From the NCBI GenBank assembly GCA_937901145.1, contig CALCHE010000091.1:1-46941 (forward strand): a stretch of DNA of 46,941 nt, in the 5' to 3' direction. The stretch comes from an uncultured Clostridia bacterium. GTDB taxonomy: Bacteria; Bacillota; Clostridia; Oscillospirales; Acutalibacteraceae. Made by a program: the position numbers and the translations under genes. Of the stretch, positions 33,379-41,072 are shown one piece after another; within the stretch, counting starts at the first letter, position 1; each line of letters opens with the position of its first letter. The notes beneath the pieces are model-generated. The model was given only the letters and a program-made list of their open reading frames with translations. It was not told the origin of the DNA and did no database searches.

Positions 33379-33410
33379 CGGACAGCAGGTTACTGTAACT
33401 GCACCGTCCG
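33379..33410 (-). other. Stem-loop in the leader of the aldo/keto reductase mRNA
   Basis: CGGAC/GTCCG and GCAG/CTGC form a two-part stem around a palindromic GTTAC-GTAAC loop. It lies 30 nt before the ribosome binding site. Its function is unknown; it could be a regulator site in DNA or a stabilising 5' hairpin. Confidence 0.45.
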
Positions 33411-33430
33411 AAATTAATTTTCTCAAACAG

Positions 33431-33459
33431 ATTATAGCATAACTTAAAACTACTTTCAA
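33431..33459 (-). promoter_or_regulatory. Promoter for the aldo/keto reductase gene
   Basis: Minus-strand TTGAAA (plus 33454-33459), 17-bp spacer, TATAAT (plus 33431-33436). Confidence 0.75.
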
Positions 33460-33498
33460 TAACCGCTTGGCTGTTTTTTGAACACACGCTCTCTCTTA

Positions 33499-33537
33499 TA
33501 AAAAAGAGCGTCGCATAAAATTATGCAACGCTTCTTC
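33499..33537 (-). terminator. Terminator after the NahK-like kinase gene
   Basis: Minus-strand stem of GCGT/ACGC and GCATAA/TTATGC with flanking AAG/CTT pairs, followed by CTTTTTTAT. Confidence 0.85.
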
Positions 33538-33542
33538 AAAAA

Positions 33543-34649
33543 TCATTTCTTATATTTTTTCTTACACTCAGCCACTATGGAGTTCATCTCGTCCATATGT
33601 GCTTCCATATCAGCCACGAGTCTGAACTGATTTTTTGCTCTTACGATATTATGCTCGGGATGTGTGGTTCTGAAATATACATCACCCTCGAGATAATCCG
33701 TAAGGAATCTCATACCGCACTCAAAAGTCATAAGCTTCGCACCGAAAGCAAGGTTCTCGATTTCTGTGTCTGAAAGGCTGTCAGCAGTTTCGCTGAGATA
33801 GCCGTCGGCGTAAGCTTCAAATAATTCAAGGTCAATGCCAACCTTGGAAAGATCTGTCTCATCCTCTGCACCCTTGTTTGCACCCGAACGGATACTGTCA
33901 CCGAAATCATAAAGTGAAAGTCCGGGCATAATGGTATCGAGATCGATTACACAGATGCTCTTGTCAGTATTTACATCGAAAAGAACATTGTTGAGCTTTG
34001 TGTCATTATGGGTTACTCTCAGGGGAAGATCACCGCCGGCGATAAGGTCGGTAAGCTTGTGTGTATCCTCCTTACGGTCGGTTACAAATGCGATTTCTTC
34101 CTCACATAATGCTTTTCTGCCCTTCACATCAGCCTGAACTGCCTTAAGGAAGTTTTCATATCTTGCCGGAGTGTAGTGGAAATTTACGATGGTTTCGTTA
34201 AGTGTTTCTGCAGGATAATCGGCAAGAAGCTTCATAAATTTGCCGAAAGACTGACCTGCGCTTCTGAAAGTATCTGCATTTTTAGGCTTATTGTAGGTCA
34301 ATGCCTCATCGACATAAATATACATTCTCCATGCCCCGTCATTTTCGTCACGGAAATAGTATTTACCGCTGTTACAGGGAAGGAAATTCAGATTTTCTCT
34401 CTTATAATCGCCGCCGTTTTCTTTTATCTTGTCTGTAATGTGCTTGGTTACACCTACGATATTTTCCATAAGCTCGTCGGGATTTTTAAATACGAAGGTA
34501 TTGATTTTCTGAAGTATGTACTTCTCTGCCTTATCTGTTTCGACAAGATAAGTAGCATTTATAAGACCTGCTGTAATCGGATTTACACTTACTATATTTC
34601 CGCCTCTTTCAAAGGCCTCGAAAGCGGTTTTGATTTCATTGGTTATCAT
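33543..34649 (-). CDS. APH-fold sugar kinase, NahK-like (N-acetylhexosamine 1-kinase family)
   Basis: 368 residues of the aminoglycoside/choline kinase fold. The N-terminal lobe has AGLINATYLVE (Gly-rich strand) and YILQKIN with the ATP-contacting Lys. The catalytic loop is VTHNDTKLNNVLFD, the metal-binding segment CVIDLDTIMPG, then LYDFGDSIR. This combination matches bifidobacterial NahK, which phosphorylates GlcNAc/GalNAc at C1. Other clostridial homologs have unknown substrates, so the exact sugar is not certain. Single-gene unit with consensus promoter and terminator. Confidence 0.8.
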   Translation of the reverse strand: MITNEIKTAFEAFERGGNIVSVNPITAGLINATYLVETDKAEKYILQKINTFVFKNPDELMENIVGVTKHITDKIKENGGDYKRENLNFLPCNSGKYYFRDENDGAWRMYIYVDEALTYNKPKNADTFRSAGQSFGKFMKLLADYPAETLNETIVNFHYTPARYENFLKAVQADVKGRKALCEEEIAFVTDRKEDTHKLTDLIAGGDLPLRVTHNDTKLNNVLFDVNTDKSICVIDLDTIMPGLSLYDFGDSIRSGANKGAEDETDLSKVGIDLELFEAYADGYLSETADSLSDTEIENLAFGAKLMTFECGMRFLTDYLEGDVYFRTTHPEHNIVRAKNQFRLVADMEAHMDEMNSIVAECKKKYKK

Positions 34650-34730
34650 TGTTAGTCTCCTTTCATCCTCTCGCCGTCATTCAGGGATGCTGTTATTTTA
34701 AATGTCATTTACTTTTCTGACTTCTTTATA

Positions 34731-34759
34731 ATTATATCCTCAAAAAGCGTATGTTTCAA
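34731..34759 (-). promoter_or_regulatory. Promoter for the NahK-like kinase gene
   Basis: Minus-strand TTGAAA (plus 34754-34759), 17-bp spacer, TATAAT (plus 34731-34736). Confidence 0.75.
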
Positions 34760-34780
34760 GACTGTTTTTAAAAAAAGATA

Positions 34781-34821
34781 AAAAAGGGATATAAAAACTT
34801 TCGTTTTTTACATCCCCTTTC
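34781..34821 (-). terminator. Terminator after the 5'-nucleotidase gene
   Basis: Minus-strand stem AAAGGGGAT.TAAAAAAC with GTTTTTA.ATCCCTTT, loop GAAA, followed by TTTTTTATC. Confidence 0.85.
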
Positions 34822-34836
34822 AGTTTTATAGAAACA

Positions 34837-36594
34837 TTATCCTAAAAACAAAAGATTGAATATAACCCTGAGCAAAGCGAACAAAGCTTTTACTAAGGCG
34901 CAAATCAGAGAATACAGATTGCTTTCCTGTGGAATGTCAGCGTTTTCCTTATCATCGGAGATTTCACCGTCAGTAAACTTAATGTTAGCTTTTGAATCGG
35001 CATAATCCTGACCGATTACCCCACCGAGCTCTTCTGTAATATACATCTCAAATGCTTCTACATCGAGTATACCGTCATTTCTGATTATTTTTGAATTCTG
35101 AAGCATCTTCATACCTCCGCCGTATTCAAGCAAGTAGTAATCCGAAGCTGCTACAGTATACATTTTGTCAAGCAGGAGCGGTTCATAAGTCCCGCGTTCT
35201 CTGTTAAATACCTTTATATCATAAACACGGTACTGACCTGAAACACCTGTAAACTCTCCCTGCTCATTAAGCACTACGGAGGAAGGAATACTTGTATTTA
35301 CCGAAAATTTAATTCCTGCCAGATGTGAAAAATGGCCGTCCTCTCCGGGCCAGGTCATCACAGCCTTTTCCATCATATCCTTAACGGTCTGACCGCTAAC
35401 CTCGGCTGAAACTATCGTATCATTAAAGGGAAGAACATTAAGCAGCTCATTAAAGGTAATGTCACCTGAGCGAATATCCGACCTTAATCCCCCGCCGTTC
35501 ATATAACCGATATCTGCCTTTACAGCATATCTGAAGGCTTCAGCACACAGATTACCGAGATTTGTTTCAGTGTTACGCACCAGACGGTTGCCGTCTGCAT
35601 CATGAGTGATAAGATCAACCTCACTGTGTGCTACCTTACGGTCTCCGAGTGCTGAATATTCCTCATAAATCTGCTCTATATATGTATCAATAGCAGGGTC
35701 TGTCAACTGATAATCTGAGGTTTTAATAAGATCTGTTCCGAGCTTTCCGTCAGAGACAGTAAGCTTTCCGATATATTCAAACTTGGTACCCGTGGAGCTT
35801 AAAAGCACATCATTTCCGTCTTTATCAGCTACGGTTTTACTTTCTATCACACTGTGAGTATGTGCGTCAAGAACTACATCGAACCCGACCGTGTTTCTTA
35901 TTAGCTTTTCTACATCCTCTGTATCTCCGTAGATTTCGTCGTCCTCGTATCCTATGTGAGAAAGACCTACGATGTAATCTGCTCCTTCGGCTTCTGCAGA
36001 GTCAATACAGCTCTGTACCACATCATACAAACCTGCAGAATTAAAAGTATATATGAAGTTTCCGTCCTCATCCTTGAACTGATCAGGAGAAGACTGAGTT
36101 ATCGTAGAAGGTGTGGTTATACCGATATATGCAATATCAATCTCTCCGTAGGACACTATAGTATAAGGGCGAAAATAAGGTGTATCTTCGCCGAGCTTAC
36201 GGAAATTACAGCAAACGGGCTTCGTATCCATCATACCTATCAGCTCTTCGAGTCTTTCTAAACGGTAATCAAATTCGTGATTTCCCAAAGTTACGGCATC
36301 ATATCCGACGAGATTTATAAGCTCTACGATATATCCGCCCTGAGAAACGACACCCAGACTGTTTCCCTGAATATAGTCGCCGCCTGAAACCGCACCTACA
36401 TAAGAATAGGCTTCCTGTAATTCCTTTTTCATAGCAGAGAGCTTGGAATAACCTTCCACCGAACAGTGAACATCGTTTTCATAAAGAATAATAATGTCAT
36501 CGCCATTCACTGCAAAAGCAGATATTGATAAAGTGCTGACTGCTAACAATATACAAACAAAAGCAGCCGTAAAAATCTTTTTCATCTTACACAT
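34837..36594 (-). CDS. Secreted 5'-nucleotidase (UshA/CD73 family) with hydrophobic C-terminal tail
   Basis: 585 residues. Signal peptide (about 1-28, ending ISAFA). The N-terminal calcineurin-like domain has NDVH (Asp41, His43), GGDYIQG (Asp73), LGNHEFD (Asn105, His106) and DAHTHS. The C-terminal substrate domain has NGGGLRSDI, LPFNDTIV and the YLLEYGGG region. It removes phosphate from nucleotides outside the cell by family knowledge. After an acidic linker the protein ends in about 27 hydrophobic residues (LYSLICALVKALFALL and on), which may anchor it to the membrane. There is no LPXTG motif. AAGAAGG precedes the ATG. Likely last gene of an operon with the Pr6Pr-like and GltD-like genes. 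Confidence 0.9.
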   Translation of the reverse strand: MCKMKKIFTAAFVCILLAVSTLSISAFAVNGDDIIILYENDVHCSVEGYSKLSAMKKELQEAYSYVGAVSGGDYIQGNSLGVVSQGGYIVELINLVGYDAVTLGNHEFDYRLERLEELIGMMDTKPVCCNFRKLGEDTPYFRPYTIVSYGEIDIAYIGITTPSTITQSSPDQFKDEDGNFIYTFNSAGLYDVVQSCIDSAEAEGADYIVGLSHIGYEDDEIYGDTEDVEKLIRNTVGFDVVLDAHTHSVIESKTVADKDGNDVLLSSTGTKFEYIGKLTVSDGKLGTDLIKTSDYQLTDPAIDTYIEQIYEEYSALGDRKVAHSEVDLITHDADGNRLVRNTETNLGNLCAEAFRYAVKADIGYMNGGGLRSDIRSGDITFNELLNVLPFNDTIVSAEVSGQTVKDMMEKAVMTWPGEDGHFSHLAGIKFSVNTSIPSSVVLNEQGEFTGVSGQYRVYDIKVFNRERGTYEPLLLDKMYTVAASDYYLLEYGGGMKMLQNSKIIRNDGILDVEAFEMYITEELGGVIGQDYADSKANIKFTDGEISDDKENADIPQESNLYSLICALVKALFALLRVIFNLLFLG

Positions 36595-36621
36595 AAAATA
36601 CCTTCTTAATTTTCTTTATAG

Positions 36622-37290
36622 TTAAGCTTTTTTCTTTCCGAGCTTATCAAGTCCGAAGAAAACAAATCCGACTGCAACAAATGCCGCGAGAAGAATAACT
36701 ATCCATTTAATAACTCCGACGACACCCTGTGTTTCGAGGTTTACAAAGAAATAAGGATAGATAAGCGGTGTATCAGTACCCGGAATAAGCACTGATGTAT
36801 CGAACTTCATAATTGCTGCCTGAATGAAAATAAATATAAGATATGCGAGAGGGAAGCTGATAGAAGCGACAGGATAATACCATCTGCACTTTCTGCGCTC
36901 ATAAAACAGGAACCAATGTGCAACATACATAATCGGAAGCACTACATGGAAAGCAAGACTGCCGACTCTCCAGTTGAGCTGAGGATCACGGTTACCTGCC
37001 AGCATAATATTGAACACAAGGAATGTAAGCAAAATTCCGAGCATTCCGATGAACTTTAAAAGAGGTGCTGCCGTAACAAAGCTGTCTTCTTTTTTCTTCG
37101 CGGTCTGAATAAGTGCCGCAAGCATAATACCGATACAAAGGAAATTACTTATGTTTGTAAAGTGTACATAGAAATCCCAACGGATCATATTTATGTCGTC
37201 AAAAATACCGAGACTTGCAACACAGCCTACAAAGCCGAGTGTGCAATAAATCGTCTGGTAAATCAACTGCGCTGTTCTGTTTTTAACCAT
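36622..37290 (-). CDS. Pr6Pr-like six-helix membrane protein
   Basis: 222 residues with about six transmembrane segments. RWDFYVHFTNISNFLC, LNWRVGSLAFHVVLPIMY and YPYFFVNLETQGVVG are the conserved spots of the Pr6Pr (FAR-17a/AIG1-like) membrane family. Its function is unknown in bacteria. AAAGGAG precedes the ATG. It lies 11 bp after the GltD-like gene and 27 bp before the 5'-nucleotidase, so it is in the same transcription unit. Confidence 0.78.
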   Translation of the reverse strand: MVKNRTAQLIYQTIYCTLGFVGCVASLGIFDDINMIRWDFYVHFTNISNFLCIGIMLAALIQTAKKKEDSFVTAAPLLKFIGMLGILLTFLVFNIMLAGNRDPQLNWRVGSLAFHVVLPIMYVAHWFLFYERRKCRWYYPVASISFPLAYLIFIFIQAAIMKFDTSVLIPGTDTPLIYPYFFVNLETQGVVGVIKWIVILLAAFVAVGFVFFGLDKLGKKKA

Positions 37291-37301
37291 AATAAACTCC
37301 T

Positions 37302-38564
37302 TTACTTTCTTTTGTCATAGCAATATTTTATCATCTGTTCAGAAACTCTTTTGGTATGTGCGACAGCCTCTACGACTGTCTTAGGTCCGCTTACAACATC
37401 ACCTGCAGCGAAAACACCGGGAATATTCGTCATTCCGTTTTCATCTACCACAAAAAGTCCTCTCAGAGTCGTAGCAATCTGTGCCTTATCGGAAAGTGTG
37501 CTTTCGGGACCCTGACCGATGGCAAGAATAACCGTATCAGCGTCGATGTTATGGCAGGAAAGCATATTTTCTTCATAAATAATTCCATTTTCACCCTGCG
37601 TAACATCAACATCAACTGCCAGGAGACTTTTTTCACTTATACGCAAAACCGACATAAGATGGATAAACTCGGCACCCTCTTCGAGGGTTTCGGTATACTC
37701 AAGCTTAGTCGCGGTAACATCCTCTTCCCTGCGGTTATTAAGCACGAGAACCTTCTTTACACCCTTTTGTCTTAAAGCAGTACGTGCGACATCCATCGCA
37801 ACATTACCTGCACCGATAACCGCTACGGTTTCACCGAGGTCATAGGCATCGGGAGCCTTAAGAAAATCTATCGCAAAATGGGCGTGTCCGAGAGTTTCGC
37901 CGAGAAGACCGAGACGGTTAGGCTTAGCTGTTCCGACAGAGAGGAAAACAGCGTCATAGCCGTCGATAAACATATCCTCCATCAAAAGGTTAGATCCGAT
38001 ATGACAGTTGGGCTTTAAGGTAACGCCAAGCTGTTTCAAAACCTTTCTGTAAGCATCTACCCTGCTCTTCGGAAGACGGAATTCAGGAATACCGTAACGA
38101 AGAACACCGCCGATTTTTTCCTGAGATTCCATAAGAGTAACCTGAAAGCCCTTTACAGCCATAAAAATACTCATAGATATACCTGCAGGACCTGCTCCGA
38201 TAACGGCTATTTTCATTCCGTTTTTCTGCGGTCTGACAATTTCACTTTCACTGACATATTTCCCTGAAAGATACTGCTCAATCTTATAAAAAGCGATAGG
38301 ATCTTTTTTTATTCCGAGAACACAGTTACCGTAGCAATTATTTTCGTGCGGACAAACGACGGAGCAAATCGCACTGAGAGGATTATTCCCGAAAAGCAAT
38401 TCGCCTGCTTCCTTTTCATTTCCCTCTAAAAACAGATTCATAACAGACGGAATATCCGTCTCTATAGGACATGCCTTTCTGCATTTGGGCACCTTACATT
38501 TAAGACATTTTTTTGCTTCGTCCAGAAGCTCTTCTCTATTGGTTTCGTCGTAAATTTTACTCAT
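37302..38564 (-). CDS. GltD-like NAD(P)H-dependent flavoprotein with N-terminal Fe-S domain
   Basis: 420 residues of the glutamate synthase small subunit/NfnB/dihydropyrimidine dehydrogenase electron-entry family. The N-terminal Fe-S domain has Cys20, 23, 28, 32 and Cys67, 71, 77, 81 (CLKCKVPKCRKAC, CSVVCPHENNCYGNC). FAD motif GAGPAG (123-128), NADPH motif GAGNVA (251-256), and GVFAAGDVVSGP near the C-terminus. No glutamate synthase large subunit lies next to it, so its electron partner is unknown. It follows the small membrane protein gene at 38589-39125 by 24 bp and may share the direct-repeat promoter upstream of that gene. Confidence 0.88.
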   Translation of the reverse strand: MSKIYDETNREELLDEAKKCLKCKVPKCRKACPIETDIPSVMNLFLEGNEKEAGELLFGNNPLSAICSVVCPHENNCYGNCVLGIKKDPIAFYKIEQYLSGKYVSESEIVRPQKNGMKIAVIGAGPAGISMSIFMAVKGFQVTLMESQEKIGGVLRYGIPEFRLPKSRVDAYRKVLKQLGVTLKPNCHIGSNLLMEDMFIDGYDAVFLSVGTAKPNRLGLLGETLGHAHFAIDFLKAPDAYDLGETVAVIGAGNVAMDVARTALRQKGVKKVLVLNNRREEDVTATKLEYTETLEEGAEFIHLMSVLRISEKSLLAVDVDVTQGENGIIYEENMLSCHNIDADTVILAIGQGPESTLSDKAQIATTLRGLFVVDENGMTNIPGVFAAGDVVSGPKTVVEAVAHTKRVSEQMIKYCYDKRK

Positions 38565-38588
38565 ATTATCGCTCCACAGAAACAGGAT

Positions 38589-39125
38589 TTATTTATACAC
38601 ATTTTCAATCGGCTGATCATATTCGAAGCTGATGATTTTCACGTCATCTCCCTCATAAAGGCTGAAGAAAATTTCGTTTGAGGGATCTTCAACAGTCGGA
38701 TCGCCCGATGTAATATAGATATAAGGCTCAGGCTTAGGATCATCTGTGCTTTTCATATTTTGATAATTAGGGTCTGACATAAAGAAATCTGCACAGATAT
38801 CAAGATCAACCATAATAACACCGTCATCGGTTGTTTTCAGTTCGTAATCTGTAAAGTTATCGTGATCCTTGATGTAACCTGTCCACTTACGTCCTACACC
38901 GTCAAGAGCTCTGCTTACGCCCTCGAACTTACACACATAGGTACCTTCAATCTTTTCGGTTTTACCGTCAATCTCATAGGTAAGCGCAAAATCGAACTCA
39001 CCCTCTCTGATTTCAGGTTTGGGAACAGTTATAAAAACACCTGTAAAAGATGCAGCAATCAGTGCCGCAACCACCAAACCTAATACAAAACCTATTACTA
39101 TTCCTTTAAATGTTGACTTCTTCAT
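38589..39125 (-). CDS. Membrane-anchored secreted protein, tandem paralog A
   Basis: 178 residues: MKKSTFKG, one transmembrane segment (about 9-31), then a soluble domain starting KPEIREGEFDF. The domain closely matches that of the gene at 39339-39833: IEGTYVCKFE, DGV.R.W.GYIK, DLDICADFFMSDP, DPKPEPYIYI and the C-terminal EGDDVKIISFEYD. Function unknown; the compact beta-rich pattern suggests an extracellular lipocalin-like or immunoglobulin-like domain, which is speculation. AAAGGAG lies upstream of the ATG at 39125 (the frame opens further up at 39173 but across the promoter). The promoter carries a perfect 11-bp-period direct repeat. Confidence 0.82.
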   Translation of the reverse strand: MKKSTFKGIVIGFVLGLVVAALIAASFTGVFITVPKPEIREGEFDFALTYEIDGKTEKIEGTYVCKFEGVSRALDGVGRKWTGYIKDHDNFTDYELKTTDDGVIMVDLDICADFFMSDPNYQNMKSTDDPKPEPYIYITSGDPTVEDPSNEIFFSLYEGDDVKIISFEYDQPIENVYK

Positions 39126-39162
39126 ATTTTTTCTCCTTTTAAAGATGGATTCATTATATTTC

Positions 39163-39197
39163 ATTATACACATTAAATCTTACAAACTGCTTACAAA
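39163..39197 (-). promoter_or_regulatory. Direct-repeat operator and promoter of paralog A
   Basis: Minus-strand TTTGTAAG twice (plus 39190-39197 and 39179-39186), 11 bp start to start, then 10 bp and TATAAT (plus 39163-39168). The form fits an OmpR-family response-regulator box, close to TGTWAH-N5-TGTWAH of WalR/PhoP type, covering the -35 region. Confidence 0.65.
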
Positions 39198-39267
39198 CAG
39201 AAGTGCTGTCGCTGTTTTTTCGCCAAATTACAGTACATATTTATTATACTATAAATTCTGTTTAGAC

Positions 39268-39298
39268 AAAAACGCCACGGAAAATCCGTGGCGTTTTT
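39268..39298 (-). terminator. Terminator after paralog B
   Basis: AAAACGCCACGGA and TCCGTGGCGTTTT form a stem of at least 12 pairs with a 3-nt loop, followed by T-runs on both strands. Confidence 0.9.
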
Positions 39299-39338
39299 CG
39301 CTTTTATATTTATAAAATTATATAAAAACACCTAAACT

Positions 39339-39833
39339 TTACTTATATTCGTTTGCAATGGGTTTGTCATATTCGAAGCTGATGATTTTTACATCATCGC
39401 CTTCATACAGATTGCCTTTATATTCGGTTTCTGCATCATCAGAAGTCGAAATATAAAGATAAGGCTCGGGTTTAGGCTCGTCTGTGTTTTCATTAGACTT
39501 ATAATGGGGGTCAGACATAAAGAATTCAGAACAAATATCAAGCTCCACCTTGATTACACCTTCATCAGTTGTCTTCAGTGCATAAGAGGTGCTATCCTCA
39601 TGACCCTTTATGTAGCCTGACCACTGACGGCTCACACCGTCAAGGTAATATTCAACCTTTTCAAACTTACAAACATAAGTTCCTTCGATGGTATCGATTT
39701 CACCGTCAACCTCGTAAGTAAGCCTGAAATTGAACTCCCCTTCTTTAATTTCAGGCTTAGAGCCTTTTCCGAAAAGACCTAACATACTGAGAAAAGCGAG
39801 AAACATACTGATTATTTTCTGAAAGAAATTCAT
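39339..39833 (-). CDS. Secreted or membrane-anchored protein, tandem paralog B
   Basis: 164 residues: a short hydrophobic N-terminus (MNFFQKIISMFLAFLSMLGL) and a soluble domain KPEIKEGEFNF... that is paralogous to the product at 38589-39125 over its whole length, including YVCKFE, GYIKGHE, ELDICSEFFMSDP, PKPEPYLYIS and the final EGDDVKIISFEYD. Its N-terminal anchor is shorter and different, so the duplicated unit was probably the soluble domain. AAAGGAG precedes the ATG at 39833. A degenerate direct repeat (39873-39892) lies upstream and a strong terminator follows. Confidence 0.82.
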   Translation of the reverse strand: MNFFQKIISMFLAFLSMLGLFGKGSKPEIKEGEFNFRLTYEVDGEIDTIEGTYVCKFEKVEYYLDGVSRQWSGYIKGHEDSTSYALKTTDEGVIKVELDICSEFFMSDPHYKSNENTDEPKPEPYLYISTSDDAETEYKGNLYEGDDVKIISFEYDKPIANEYK

Positions 39834-39872
39834 ACAAATTATCTCCTTTAAATAAAGCTCATAAAAACCATA

Positions 39873-39892
39873 TACACACAACTTCTTACAAA
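39873..39892 (-). promoter_or_regulatory. Degenerate direct-repeat operator upstream of paralog B
   Basis: One exact minus-strand TTTGTAAG (plus 39885-39892) followed after AAG by TTGTGTGT, an imperfect second copy. It lies in the 72-bp gap between the STAS-kinase gene and paralog B. No good -10 box was found. Confidence 0.4.
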
Positions 39893-39905
39893 TCAGACAC
39901 TTAAA

Positions 39906-41072
39906 TTAAAAAACCAAAGAATCCACCTTATCCAGTGCTTCTGTCAGGTTCGCTCTGTAATGATTTACGGTTACTTCGTCGGCATCTCTGCGAAGACAAC
40001 GGCGGAGAAGTCGCATATAACCGATAACCTTTGCTTTATTTTCAGCATCAATTATCGCATTTTCATCATCCGTACCGAGATATCTTGCTAAAGAGAGGCG
40101 CCAGAAGCGATGAGCAGTTTCGCTGTCAAAGCCAAAGAAGCTTTCAATACCTGCCTTATCAAGCTCACCGAAGCCTACAAAAGCATTGAACATAGAACCG
40201 AGCTCAAGAACAGGATGTCCGACTGCAAGTGTGTCCATATCAATAAGAATAGGCTCACCGTTCTGTACCATAACATTGTTTGTATGGTAGTCGCCGTGAA
40301 TGATGAAGTTACTGTCAGGAATACCTTCGATGAGAGAACGCATTTTCTGTGCGTGCGCTTCGTCAAGATAATCTTTAAGGAAATCAACCCATTCGAGAAC
40401 CCATTTTTTGAAATCGGGAAGATCACCGGGTTCAGTTTCTATAGCGTGCACCTCTTTGATTGTGTCGATATAATAAGCAACGCTCTGTGACAAATCATCG
40501 GTGTTTGCTCTGATGAGCTTAGTAACCGATGTAGCATTAAGAAGCTCTGTAAGGCTTCCGTAGCCGTCACCGATACGTACAATACCGTAAGGAATAGCTG
40601 TGTTGACACCGAGAACAAAGGCTCTTCTGGAATTTTCACGCTCCTGCATAATTTCGGGAAGAGCATCTCTGTTAAAGTACTGCTTTACGATAGTTTCATT
40701 ATCATAGCGGTAAACAGCACCGTTAGCGCCCTTGGCAATGAATTCACAGTTATCCACATCGATTCTGCGGTATGTTTTTTCGATGGTAATCATTTCGGTA
40801 AAGCCTGTCATTTCGAAAACACCGTAAACCTCAGGAGAAACATTGATAATGGCAAGCTTAGGCTCTTCCTTTCTCAGACGAAGCATTATGCGAAGACCCG
40901 CACTCGAAATATATTCGAGTGTGTCAGCATCGAGAACTGTATGCTTTCCGGGATTAGCACTTCTAATATCGCAGATTTCTTTTTCCACATCAGCCGCATT
41001 TGAGGCGTCGATTCTTCCGTCAAGACTTATATATAAAATATCCTTATCTGTTCTGAACTCTATTTTTTTCAT
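39906..41072 (-). CDS. Fusion of STAS anti-sigma-antagonist domain with an APH/choline-kinase-like kinase
   Basis: 388 residues. Residues 1-100 are a STAS domain with LEYISSAGLR (phosphoacceptor Ser56 or Ser57) and FEMTGF, very like the separate STAS protein two genes upstream. Residues 105-388 are an APH-fold kinase: Gly-rich FIAKGANGAVYRY (111-123), Lys130, catalytic loop IIHGDYHTNN (257-266, Asp261) and ILIDMDTL (275-282), all catalytic residues kept. Its phosphoryl acceptor is unknown. The ATG at 41072 (AAAGGA eight nt upstream) overlaps the HD gene by 29 bp. The domain pairing suggests that a small-molecule kinase is switched by partner-switching phosphorylation; that is inference. Confidence 0.87.
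   Translation of the reverse strand: MKKIEFRTDKDILYISLDGRIDASNAADVEKEICDIRSANPGKHTVLDADTLEYISSAGLRIMLRLRKEEPKLAIINVSPEVYGVFEMTGFTEMITIEKTYRRIDVDNCEFIAKGANGAVYRYDNETIVKQYFNRDALPEIMQERENSRRAFVLGVNTAIPYGIVRIGDGYGSLTELLNATSVTKLIRANTDDLSQSVAYYIDTIKEVHAIETEPGDLPDFKKWVLEWVDFLKDYLDEAHAQKMRSLIEGIPDSNFIIHGDYHTNNVMVQNGEPILIDMDTLAVGHPVLELGSMFNAFVGFGELDKAGIESFFGFDSETAHRFWRLSLARYLGTDDENAIIDAENKAKVIGYMRLLRRCLRRDADEVTVNHYRANLTEALDKVDSLVF

Noticed and set aside
33347..33487. Upstream extension of the aldo/keto reductase frame
   Set aside because: It crosses a consensus promoter and leader hairpin; GGAGG directly precedes the ATG at 33346.
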